The notes below the pieces were generated by a model. It had not been told where the DNA came from and did no database searches. It saw only the letters and a program-made list of their open reading frames with translations. 64,000 nucleotides of DNA from Zoroaster sp. YZ-2022. Lineage: Eukaryota > Echinodermata > Asteroidea > Forcipulatida > Zoroasteridae. The stretch is taken from NCBI GenBank assembly GCA_029582265.1, contig CM055823.1, positions 15,884,060-15,948,059 of the forward strand, given 5' to 3'. Position numbers and translations under genes: made by a program. Positions 1 through 11,900 of the stretch are shown here, in pieces; the stretch's first letter is position 1, and every line of letters starts with the position of its first letter.

Positions 1-365
1 GGATATAACTTTGGATATAACCTCAATAGAGCGATTCACAAGCTTCCCCTCGGATCAAGCCAGATAACCTGCAGACAACGCCCATCTAATTGATCCACCC
101 TAGGAAGAAACCCTCACTCTCCTCCTTCGAGAGCACCAGAACTCAACCCTCAAGGAAAAACCTAAACTAGCGGACATCGATTTTAAACGTGTGAAGATTC
201 TTTGGCCAGTACAGTCAGCACTCTGACCACTGCCAAGGCCCATATCACTCAAACAAATCAGTACTTAGCTCCAACCCCTCAAGCTAAACCAACCCGCTTC
301 TACTCTCTTTGAGTGATATCAAATATCTTCCAAAGAAGAATGAGAATAGCATACCCAATGCATAA

Positions 366-641
366 CAAAACCGCTTTCCAAAACCCACTGGCAAAACCGA
401 GCCAAAACTTAATTCACAAGCCACCGAAGGTAAACAAAAACATGGAAGTACCACTGGGTTTCTCAACAAGCCTATAATCCGCTTCGTTAACCACAAAGAT
501 GTGAAACAAGCAATAAACAAACACTGGTCGCTGATACAACAAAACCGCACAACTCTCGGAAATATTTCCGAAACAACCTTTTGTTGCATTCAGAAAAGCC
601 TTAATGTTCTGCTTTCCTTATTAGAGGAACAAATCACATAA
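366..641 (+). pseudogene. Degenerate open frame, possible retroelement ORF remnant
   Basis: An open frame of about 91 codons runs from just after a TAA to a TAA at 639-641 and has no start Met. The peptide reads as real protein, with PIIRFVNHKDVKQAINKHW in the middle and LLSLLEEQIT at the end. The PII-RFVN-KDV wording resembles the RNA-binding part of L1/Tx1-type ORF1 proteins, but I do not recognise the family with certainty. A second open frame at 754-987 follows in the same orientation, which suggests a broken mobile-element ORF rather than a host exon. Confidence 0.3.
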
Positions 642-753
642 AAACAACGAACTCTCTCACTCAAACAAAACGGAAACATTACATCTGTTTGAAAAGAACA
701 TCACTTCAATGTCTTATCTAAAAAATAAGACAAGAGACCGCCCGGTTCATTAA

Positions 754-987
754 TTTGAACCATTACATGCAACTGATGATTGCCGAGTAAGGCATGAAAG
801 CTTAGCTATTGCTACTAAAGGATCTGAAAAAATATCCTGTCTCTTCTACACTTTTCCCCAATTTGACCAATCGGTCATTATTGGTATGTTCAAACAAAAA
901 AGCCTACTATTCCCACAAAACTCATTGTCAAATGGACAAACTTTGGAAATAGTCAAATACGGATTCACTGTGTTTCAATTTGTATAA
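754..987 (+). pseudogene. Second degenerate open frame
   Basis: About 77 codons are open between TAA (751) and TAA (985), including the stretch LAIATKGSEKISCLFYTF. There is no ATG at the left end and no recognised domain. It lies between the frame at 366-641 and a short sequence shared with 1498-1531 and 60070-60108, so it is probably part of the same decayed mobile element. Confidence 0.2.
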
Positions 988-1032
988 CAAATGCATCTTG
1001 GAAAACAAAAACAAAAAGTCAACAAAGATGGA

Positions 1033-1531
1033 GTGTCACTGAATGGGATTGCACCATCATTATTTACTACTTTGACTTATAAAATCCTTGCCCCTCCCCT
1101 TGGGGGTACTGTGGTTCGATGGTAGAACAAGCTACCCGAGAATACCCCCTAACTCGTAGGATTGGTATCTTCAGGCTGCGACATCTTTGTCAAAAACCGG
1201 TATGGCAAATACCACCCACGACTTAACAACCCAATCCGTATCACACAGGCTACTGCAATCTCACAGCCGCCTAACTACACCATTGTGGAGTTCCAACAAA
1301 CCAAAAGCATTAACAAAAACCAAACTCTTCCCCCAACTTCCGCACTCGGAGGAGTAAGATTTGGCATATAATCCTACAACAAGATAGGTTCAGGAGTTTA
1401 TTGAACGTGACGTTTTATGCCTATTGTTCTCTCTTAAGAGAACAATAGGCATAAAGGCCTCTTTGCAGTAAAGGAACGCTCTAAACACGGGTCAGTAGTC
1501 ACTGAATGGGTTTGCACCATCATTATTTACT
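1033..1531. repeat. Dispersed short repeat around 'cactgaatggg', two copies
   Basis: The phrase tcactgaatgggattgcacc followed by atcattatttacta occurs near 1036-1070, again with one change near 1500-1531, and a third time near 60072-60106. The stretch between the first two copies (1081-1400) contains a 69-codon open frame with no recognised domain. A shared terminal segment of a dispersed element is the simplest reading. Confidence 0.5.
1414..1455. repeat. Perfect 18-bp hairpin
   Basis: The left arm (1414-1431, starting tttatgcctattg) is exactly complementary to the right arm (1438-1455), separated by the 6-nt loop tcttaa. No T-run follows and no gene is adjacent. It may be the end of an inverted-repeat element or a small foldback. 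Confidence 0.8.
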
Positions 1532-1539
1532 AATATTTT

Positions 1540-2418
1540 GTGTAAATTCATAAATTGCATAATTTTTTATCAGTGTGAAGCTGTTGAAACCTGGCAGTAG
1601 AATCCCATGGCCAAATGCAATGCATCTCAGCGAGGTTTGAATTTCAAAATATCATTTTCACTAAGTGTTTTTAATGAAATATTACCAAGATTTAACGTTA
1701 AAGATTAAAGAATTACTTTAGTTTTGATGGCTGTTCGTCACTTGAGCATTATGACAAAACATAATACCCCAGCCGGCACAGGTGCGTACATACGAGCATG
1801 ACGAGCACACATAAAACCTGCTGCGTGGAATATTTTACACGTATCGAACATACTCTGCCGTTTTGTCGCTACACACGCATACGCAAAATTGACTGTGAAA
1901 TGACGCACAACCATTGAAGCTCTAGGATTTCTTCAACATTATAAAATCTGGATTTTCTTTCAAGAAAATGACTAATAGTAAAAATGATATTTTGAAATTC
2001 GAACCTTAGCGCTTGTCATTATAGTTGTTCATGGAAGTTTAGTACAGAGTTTCAGCCTCCCCACACACACAGGTAAGATTTAAACAATGTCACAGAAGAC
2101 GTTTTCTGTGCGGCGACTGACCTGCTCAGGCTGGCTGACTTCATTTCAGTGTATACAGAGACGGAGTCCATATCTTTCCAGTAGATATTAACCCTAACCA
2201 CCCCATATCCTCCAAAATCCTCCCAAGGGGCACTTTTTTGGGAAAAATTCAGCACTGTTGGAAACTGGTACTTTCATCCTCTTCAAATGGGGCAAAATTA
2301 CTACCCGACAAGAAGTACAGGCCATACGTGCTGAATATGATAGATCAATGAAAATGCACGGTGCATTTTGAAGATAAGGGCATTTTTCCAAAAGTGCACT
2401 GATGGATTTTGTGAGGAT
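1540..2418. other. Sequence with no supported gene
   Basis: AT-rich sequence with short open frames only. I looked here for the missing first coding exon of the ATG13-like gene and found nothing convincing. Confidence 0.5.
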
Positions 2419-2632
2419 TCAGGAAAGTTCCTAGCCTGAATACCTTGGGGGGTTAGGGTTAAGGAAGGTTCCTAGCCTGAATACCTATAGGGAGTTAGGG
2501 TTCAGGAAGGTTCCTAGCCTGAATACCTTGGGGGGTTAGGGTTAAGGAAGGTTCCTAGCCTGAATACCTATAGGGAGTTAGGATTCAGGAAGGTTTCTAG
2601 CCTGAATACCTTGGGGGGGGTTAGGGTTAAAC
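2419..2632. repeat. Tandem repeat, ~41-42 bp unit in alternating A/B types
   Basis: Five units share the core ttcctagcctgaatacct. The tail alternates between ttggggggttagggttaagg and atagggagttaggttcagg-like versions, so a dimer of about 83 bp is the larger unit. It lies just before the first recognised ATG13 exon. Confidence 0.85.
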
Positions 2633-2849
2633 CATTGTTTTGATCATTTGCTTTGTCATGGTGCAGCCACATTGTTTTTCTTCCATTCAAAGCAGTATAT
2701 TAACCAAACCGAGGCTGGAAGGAAAAAATAGTCTGGTGTCTTTTTCATGTTATGAGAATGAGTACTATATGTCAATGGGTATACAGGGAATATGACAAAG
2801 ATGGCCACAGTATGATAATATAAACTGCTTGATTTATTTTATTCTTCAG

Positions 2850-2930
2850 TCGGTACAGGTGATCGTACAGTCTCGTTCAGGAGAGAAGACAGATTCAGCA
2901 TCCAAAGCTAAATCGGACGGCACAGACTGG
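2850..2930 (+). CDS. ATG13: ATG13-like exon: HORMA strand segment
   Basis: The exon follows acceptor attcttcag and ends in a GTGAGT donor after TGG. It encodes SVQVIVQSRSGEK, then a short polar stretch ending in DGTDW, in phase 0 at both ends. ATG13 proteins have VQVIVQ-R-GEK followed by a serine-rich loop and a terminal DW before the FNLAI segment, the same order seen here. The preceding exon, which should carry the start Met and the FIKFFALKT-type helix, was not found. Confidence 0.88.
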
Positions 2931-5900
2931 GTGAGTGTTATTATTATTATTATCAGAAGTCTGTTACCTACATGAGGTTTTTTATTTATTTATTTTATTT
3001 TTATTATTTTTTTTATGCAAGTTCGCCCCAAACAAGGCTAAAAGCCACTCTTGGTAAGGAGCTACAAGAAGAGAAACATAAAAGATGAAAATAACTCAGG
3101 GGGACTGAAGGTCCCTGCTGTAATCCACATAATCGTGGTATTGTAATCTCAAATGCGGCCAGACGATGCAACCCAGCTTGGTTGCGGGTTTTGCCTGCCG
3201 TGGGGCATCATGGGATAGGCGCTTCCATGCGAAACTAGACGCCATCTTAAACTAGACGCAGGCATAAACCATATATGTGGAGAACAACGGGGCGCGTTCG
3301 ATAGACGCTAAGGTGCCTGCATGAGATACACTTCTCTCACACGCCGGGTAAGTCTCCCAGACTGCACTTGCTTCTTTTTGAGACCTTGCGCCGTCAGTCT
3401 GTGGGAACAAAAGCGTCCACGAATGGGCCAAATCCATTGTTCTTGGGGTACTATGCTGTGGACTAGGTTAGTACACGACAGGCACGCTTCATGCAGGCAA
3501 TAGACTTCTGTGGGTATTTATTTCTTATCTATCCTGGATGGACTGATCATTACCGACATTACCAATGTCGTACCTTCCCATCATTGTATATCTTGATTGA
3601 AAGCGAGTAAGCATACCCGTAGAAGCAGTTTTGCCAGCATTACCAATGCTGTACCTTCCCTTCAATGTATATCTTGATTCAAAGAGAGTAAGCATACCCA
3701 TAGAAGCAGTTTGGCCAACATTACCAATGTTGTACCTGCCCTTCAATGTACATCTTGATTCAAAGAGTAAGCGTACTCATAGAAGCAGTTTTGCCAACAT
3801 TACCAATGCTGCACCTTCCCTTCAATGTATATCTTGATTCAAAGAGAGTAAGCGTACTCATAGAAGCAGTTTTGCCAACATTACCAATGCTGCACCTTCC
3901 CTTCAATGTATATCTTGATTCAAAGAGAGTAAGCGTACTCATAGAAGCAGTTTGGCCAACATTACCAATGCTGTACCTTCCCTTCAATGTATATCTTGAT
4001 TCAAAGAGAGTGAGCGAACTAATAGAAGCAGGTTGGCCAACATTACCAATGCTGTACCTTCCTTCAATGTATATCTTGATTCAAAGAGTAAGTGCTCTAT
4101 AGAAGCAGTTTGGCCAACATTACCAATGCTGTACCTTCCCTTCAATGTATATCTTGATTCAAAGAGAGTAAGCGTACTCATAGAAGCAGTTTGGCCAACA
4201 TACCAATGCTGTACCTTCCCTTCAATGTATCTTGATTCAAAGAGAGTAAGCGTACTCATAGAAGCAGTTTGGCCAACATTACCAATGCTGTACCTTCCAT
4301 TCAATGTATATCTTGATTCAAAGAGAGTAAGCATACTCATAGAAGCAGTTTTGCCAACATTACCAATGCTGTACCTTCCCTTCAATCTTGATTCAAAGAG
4401 AGTAAGCATACTCATAGAAGCAGTTTGGCCAACATTACCAATGTTGTACCTTCCCTGTAATGTATATCTTGATTCAAAGAGAGTTAGCATACTCATAGAA
4501 GCAGTTGTGCCAACATTACCAATGTTGTACCTTCCCTTCAATGTATATCTTGATTCAAAGAGAGTAAGCATACTCATAGAAGCAGTTTGGCCAACATTAC
4601 CAATGTTGTACCTTCCCTTCAATGTATATCTTGATTCAAAGAGAGTAAGCATACTCATAGAAGCAGTTTGGCCAACATTACCAATGCTGTACCTTCCCTT
4701 CAATGTATATCTTGATTCAAAGAGAGTAAGCATACTCATAGAAGCAGAATGGCCATCATTACCAATGCTGTACCTTCCCTTCAATGTATATCTTGATTCA
4801 AAGAGAGTAAGCGTACTCATAGAAGCGGTTTTGCCAACATGACCAATGCTGTACCTTCCCTTCAATGTATATCTTGATTCAAAGAGAGTAAGCGTACTCA
4901 TAGAAGCAGTTTTGTCAACATTACCGATGCTGTACCTTCCCTTCAATGTATATCTTGATTCAAAGAGAGTAAATATACTCATAGAAGCAGTTTTGCCAAC
5001 ATGACCAATGCTGTACCTTCCCTTCAATGTATATCTTAATTCAAAGAGAGTAAGCATACTCATAGAAGCAGTTTTGCCAACATTACCGATGCTGTACGTT
5101 CCCTTTAAAATAAATCCTTACAACTTGTCCAAATCATCAGCCAGTAATTTTGTTCCAGTATCGGCCTAAAAAAATAACAATGTTGTCAATTTCTTTTCGG
5201 CCAAAATGCATGTCCACTGTCATGACCCATCACAAGAAAGGATTTCATTAGCAATTCTGGAATTTTTGGGCTGAATGTTTTGAATTTTGTGTAGAATTTG
5301 TGCAGTGCAATGCAAGCGACATTGCAACACTCAACTGATACCACAGTCTTGTCCAGAATAATTTGGAAGGATATTGTGACATCTCAAGACTGAAGAGGGC
5401 ACTGTAAACAAAGAGCGTTTACCAGCCATCTGTGTTTTCAAACTACCCCCAAATCCGCCAAAAATCCTTCTCCTGATTTTGCCTGATTTTGATGGATTCA
5501 GTACCACAGTATGTAGCCCAGCTTAATAGAGCATGTAGCCATGTGTACCAAATCCATCAAACTGCACCGCTGTTTTTGTTGGATTCAGTGACCGTGTATA
5601 GCCAAGCCAATGGATGCTTTGCATTTGACTGTACCAAATCCATCAAACTCCACCGGCTGCTTTTGTTGGATTCAGGACTGTGTATAGCCAAGCCATGGAT
5701 GCTTTGCATTTGCCACTGTACCAAATCCATCAAACTCCACCGGCTGCTTTTGTTGGATTTAGGACTGTGTATAGCCAAGCCGTGGATACTTTGCATTTGC
5801 TACTGTACCAATTCCATCAAAGTCCAGCAATTGGGGGTAGCTTTTTTACTGCATGTTGATGGATTTTGGCGGATTTGAGATGGTTTCTGGAGAAAATTCC

Positions 5901-8900
5901 TAGGTGATGTAGGGTTTTAATCATGTTGGTTTGGTTTTATGCAAGTGAACTCACTGTATATTTAAGTACTGAGATGGAGGGTTATTAAGCGTTTAAAAAA
6001 TTTAGCCCATAATTGATTTTATTACAAATGTGTAAATATGTTCTCTTTTATGATTGTCACAGTTCAATCTAGCCATTTACGACAACCCCGTCGTAAAAAG
6101 TAATGTCAAGAAACTGCTGGCCCAGGAGCTACCTAGGGTGGGCTCCCCCCTGAATGTAGAGGTTTCCCTGGAAACAAATGAGGTAGGAAATCTGTTTTTT
6201 TTAAAGTTTCTTCTTCATTTAAAAAAAAAATATAGTAAATTATTAAATTAAAGGGACAATATCGTCACGGTCAACAGGGCTTGGAATCGAAGTGCTAGTT
6301 TTAGATTAACTCAGTCACTGAAAATAATACTGAAAATAATATCCCACATGATAAGGTCATATTACCGTTGCTGCTGCATAAATGAGCTAGTAATTTTCAG
6401 TCACCGTGTTCATCTTAAACTAGGACACCGATTTCCATGCCCTGTTGAAAGTCTGCTCTGATCGTGACGATAGTGTCCTTTTAAATGGGATTTGAACCTT
6501 CATCCTCATATAATATCAATAACAATATCGATTTTTGCCCCAGAACAAAAGATACTGGCAAATTGGGAGGCTAAGCTTCCACATAGCTAGATTTAGCTGA
6601 GTTGGTAGAACACTTGTAAAATAATACACCACATGATGAGGTCATATTACCGTTGCTGCTGCATAAATGAGCCAGTCATTTTCAGTCACTGCGTTCATCT
6701 TAAACAAGAACATTCCATGCCCTGTTGAAAAGTCTGCTCTGATCGTGATGATATTGTCCCTTTAAAATATATTTGTTTTCTGGTTGTGCCATGGTCGAGT
6801 GGTTTAGTGCATCGGATTTGTATTCTGATGGCCGAGTCATCAGAATGTGGGTTCGAAATCCCAACCGCGACCATGGTGCTTGTGTCCTTGAGCAAGACAC
6901 TTTACCATAATTGCTTCTCTCCGCCCAGGGGTAAATGGGTACCTGTGAGGGCAGAGTTGGTTGTTGTGTTTGATTAGCCCTATATGCGCTGTAATGGCAG
7001 CACTGAGCTGTATACTCCCAGGGAGCTGAGATGGTTTCAGGAATGATTTATCGCCTGATGAGCAGGGGTAATAATGTAATGCGCCTTGAGCACCAGCTTG
7101 GTGGATCGTGCGCGCCATATAAGTCCACATTATTATTATTATTAATTTTCACGACTTCTTTTAATACAACCCCTAGGGCTTAACAAAATGGTGCTGGAAT
7201 GTTGGAGTCTGGTCCTCAACGAGATCTGCGACACCAACACGAAGATTCACTACCGCCTGGCTAACGCCTTTGGCCTCCTCCTCAAGTCGCTTCATCTGGC
7301 GTGTCAAGGGTTACACCTGCTGCATCCGCATTGCACGGCACCAGCTGGGCGCAGACTACCGGGTGATATCCCGGATGAGTGTCGGGGAGAAGAAACTATC
7401 TCATCTGGGCGAAAGTAAGAATTCGGCACGCTTCGTTAATTTTTTTTTCAAAAAGAAATTCTTGTCTGTTGTTGAAAACCACTAGCTTCCACAGGGGTCG
7501 AAATTAACACTAGCTGCTTGGGTTTGGGTAGTCCGATGGGTTAGTGAAACAAAATGAAACAAAAAATTTAACTACACTTGTATGCAAGTACAAAATACGG
7601 ATTCCACGTTTTCACCTTTTTTTCAGGACTACTAAAAAAAATGAGAAGGACTAATAAAATTGTGATGGCTACCATAAACGTCATGTTAGTTTTGACCTTT
7701 GACACAATTAAAATTGAGTTTAACTAATGTAAAGGGAAGGTTCAACATCGATTATTTATAGATTATCAAAGTTAGCAAATTATTACAGGATTTTTTTACC
7801 AAACGCCGATGTTGTACCTTTCCCTCTGAGGGACGGACTGATCATTGTAATGAACGCATAAATCTTTGTACCCTTGATTTTTATCTTCAGACTTCCACTC
7901 TCTGAACGTTGGTTCGGTAGCCACCCCCATAGGGTCCCTGGTCCTTTCGGTGGCGTACAGGACCAAACTCACCCTCTCTGTCCAGTAAGTGCACCCTTTA
8001 CCTGTAATTTTAATTGTAATTTTTAATTTTCTTTAATTTTTGCTATGAAACTATGTCCGATTACAGCCAAAATTGCCAGATCGATTGGAATTCTGCCGTG
8101 CTGTGTTTTAAAGAACTTTTTTTTCAGATAGGGGCTTTTTTTTTACATATGAACATTTGCCTGATCTGTGATACCTCTCTTAGCCGCCATACTTTGTATA
8201 TGGGAAATTTGGTCTCGTGCATACATGTATCACATGTTTCCCTGTTGGTTAAAAAAAAAAAGATCACAAAAAAAGAAGAAAAAAAAAAAGCGCATCACCG
8301 ATTTTGAAGCAGACCGATGACCAGAAACCGTAGATTTTTTTTGGTGGCCTAACTGTTGATTGATGTGGTTGTAACATTGATAGACAATATCTTGTGAGGT
8401 AAGGGTCAGTTTGGATTTTTTATTTTTTTTTGTCATCAGCTAGACTATCGGAAAATCGGCTTGCGCGTGTGCATTGTGGTATTTGCGAAGAGGTCTTTTT
8501 ATTTTTAATTGAATTTATTTCATTCATCTTGTGGCCAAAAAGCCAAATTGCAAGAATGTTACAATAATTATCATTAAAACCTACATATATTATTTAAAAA
8601 CAATAAAATTGCACATTTACGAAAACATTTGTAGAATTTAAATCAGGGAAGAAAAATTTACAAAAACACTGAAAATTACTATACAGAAAGCAATAAAAGA
8701 AAGTACCAAATATTTAGACAAAGCACATACACAGAAGTACGTGAAAAAAAAACCCACTAAAATTGCACATTTGCAAAAAAGAAAAAATAATATTTGAAGT
8801 AGACCTGGGCGACATCGATCCTTCCCATCCACGACACATCGGCATACATCATGATCGTTTCATGCGACATCATCGTGCCGTCGCCCAAGCCTATTTCGAA

Positions 8901-11900
8901 GGTAGTTACTTATTCAAAATATCAATAAACAAGGGAACTGGACTGTTTTTGAAACGAGTGGTTTTGAAAGGCATTTGAGTAATTGTGTTGCTATTTCTGA
9001 GGCACCTACCATGGCTCTCAAGCCTTGTGGGGGGGCAGGAGAGAGCTAGTACGATTATTACTATTAAGATTTTCTGCAAATTTTAGACAGTGTGTTGGCC
9101 TTCTATCGGCCAGGTCTGTCCGATTGTATCGGATTGGTCCGTCAAATTGAATTTCTTCTATTCTTACCAAAGCTTACCATCATCACCCTAGTAGTAGTCA
9201 GGGATGGCTACTGATTTCAGTCACACCCTGAAAATCAATTTTGAAATCTGTTTTTCCTTCATCCTAGACAACTTCAGAGTAGTGGGGTCGGCCCCGTTTC
9301 AGTCAAAGACGACTATTACGGTGATACAAGCCCCAAGGGGCGATTATCAGCGACAACACACCCTCAGAATTACTCCCCAGGGTAAGTTGCTTAGAGGGAA
9401 GGTACAACATTTGTATTTGACTGTTATTTTCTGGAAAAATTACAACAAATTTATGGGCGATTCCTCCCCCCAAAAAACAAAAAACAAAAAACAAACAAAC
9501 AAAGCTAGTGTTTTTAAGAAAATTGTAAAAAATGAATTTACAGTACACCGATCAAGATTTGGCCTTCATCTTTGCCCTTCGTCACACACCTGTACGAAAG
9601 CACAGCATGTGACCGACATAGTAAGAAGAATCATGAAATAGGCGTGACCCTATCTGCGCCATTTGATTGACAGGCCAGATTGGTGTATTCGCACCGTGCA
9701 TGGGGCTGTTGAGGCCACAAGTTGTACCATAACATACGTGCATAAAGTGTACGCACAACGCTCACTCGATGCCAAAGTCGCTAATCATCAAGACACTGTG
9801 TTTAATTTCACCACTGGAGAGCTACGATGCGACAGTGGATTCCTGAGCTGCGAAGTGTTCATCTCTATGACGTCAAATTGTTGTCTCAGTGCAACAAGGC
9901 CGTATCTTTTTTTACAGAGTTCCAGGATGAACACGCAAAACTTATGGAAGAAGATACGACGTTGCTGCACTCAATTGTTTTAATGTGTGCAAATTTATGC
10001 ACTGTTGCACGTACGACCTTGTTGCATTTTTTTTTTTTTAGATACGACCTTATTGTTCTGACAGGACGAAATATACATTTTATTTGTCAATTTCTGACCT
10101 CTCCTCGTCGTTGATGACTTTCCCCATTACCAGGCTCGATGAATCATCGGCAATGGATGGATCTCAGGATCTATGTGCAACCTCTTTCTCTACCTCACCC
10201 CCAGATGCGCACATGCTTCATGGTTACCTAGCAACCTCTCCACCTAGCAGGTCAAAGGTCACTGAGGACAAACCTCGAGGGTAAGATATCATTATCATAA
10301 ATTTCTTTCTTTTTTTTTACCACAAGTCAGATAAAATTCAGATAAATTTACTGGGGGGAATTTGAACCTGCAACCTCTTTGGGTTGATGCGCGGGTGCTC
10401 TTCCAGTTAGTTTTTTTAACCGATTAAGCGCATAAGTTATATCAGAAGTCTAATACCTACATGAACTGTGCCAGCCTGCTGTAATCCATACCACGGCATT
10501 GTACTCCAAATGCATGCACGCACAACGAGCTTGGTTGCGGGTTTTGCTCCCCCTGTCCAGCCTGCCGTGGGGCATCATGGGACAGGCGTTTCCACACGAA
10601 CATAGTGCCTGGAGACCTAGACGCAATCTCAAACTAGACGCAGGCGCAACCATCAGCTGTGGGGAGAACGTATAAATGCTAAGGTGCGACGCACTACAGG
10701 TCCCCATAAAACCCTCCCACTACAAGGGTCAAAATCAGTCAAACTGTTGATATACTTTACCAAGGTATATCTCAGGCACTTAAAAGTCGAACACTGTCGA
10801 ACCTTATGTGTAGTAAATACATTTACAGGTCAAAACGAGTCGACCGTTTTTGACTGGTAAAAGCATTGTCTGGTATTGTTCAGGGTGGTCAATATGACAG
10901 TCAAAACCAGTCACAAATGCCCCTGTGTGCACATTTTGGGTCAACAGTCAAAACGGGCAGTTGACTGGTTTTGACCTCTATAGCAACTTCCCACAGCAAT
11001 GAACAGTAAAGTGTTTTGCTCAAGGACATAAGTACCACGGTCGCGGCCAGGATTCCAACCCACATTCTGAGGACTCGGCCATCAGAACGTGAGCCCAATG
11101 CACTAAATTGCTATTGCACCCCATGATAATAGCTACATAAACATCCAAACAAGACTTCTTTTGTTCCATATTTCTATCATATATAGGTAAAACTTATAGC
11201 TTTGCATGGTGAGGATGATAAGTAAGACTAATTGCGGTGACACCATGTGGAATCTCAATTGAGTAGTAATTAGTTCTGAAAAGAACTGGAGGATTAACCG
11301 ACGTTTCGACAGTATAAGTTTGATCGTTCTCGACTCTGAATGCTGCTGCTTAGCAGACCGCGCCCAACGAACTAATCCTCCAGCATCCATTCATGGGATG
11401 ATCCTCCAGCAGTCTACTTAAGCAGCAGCATTTTCCAGAGTCCGGCATTCTCCTGAGGACGATCAGAGCACACTGATCAGAGCACACTGATCGAAACGTC
11501 GAGTTGTACCTCCATTTCTTTTCAGAACTAATTACTACTCAATTGATATTCCACATGGTGTCACCGCAATTAGTCTTACTTTTCTATCATATATGTTTCT
11601 CCCCCCTTTTTGTTTGTACAGTGGAAGTCCAGCTTTGGGTTCGGATATTTGCTCAGGGAAACTTGGTGCCTTTGCCTCTCCAAAGCACACCTCAGAACCG
11701 GTAAGACCATCCCCCCCCCTCCCCCCCCCCCAGGCCAAAATGTAGGGGTGATGGGATTTAGAAAAAGGGTCAGGATTTAGAAATAGGTTGTCCAAATTTG
11801 CTGGAAATTTCAAAACCAGGTGTCCAAATTGTTCACTTACAATATATGTGAATGACAGATAAAATAGGGTGTCCAAAATTGAAACAGGGTGTCCAAAAGA

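Noticed and set aside
2440..2640. Telomeric repeat from ttagggtta words
   Set aside because: The word occurs once per ~41-bp unit, not as a pure hexamer array.
3984..5063. 359-codon minus-strand open frame (and a 269-codon plus-strand frame)
   Set aside because: It lies wholly in the 81-bp tandem array; the 3n period keeps frames open on both strands. No domain, no splice context.
3540..5105. CRISPR array
   Set aside because: Units are contiguous with no unique spacers, and the DNA is animal.
6786..6880. tRNA gene
   Set aside because: The A and B boxes belong to the head of a SINE that continues into a non-tRNA body and an att tail; the same head occurs in several copies.
11450..11500. Canonical hammerhead ribozyme in the fold-back element
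   Set aside because: Ctgagga ... gaaac is suggestive, but after stem II pairs fully the required G before AAA is used up, or else a C is left unpaired. Kept only as a hypothesis within the fold-back finding.
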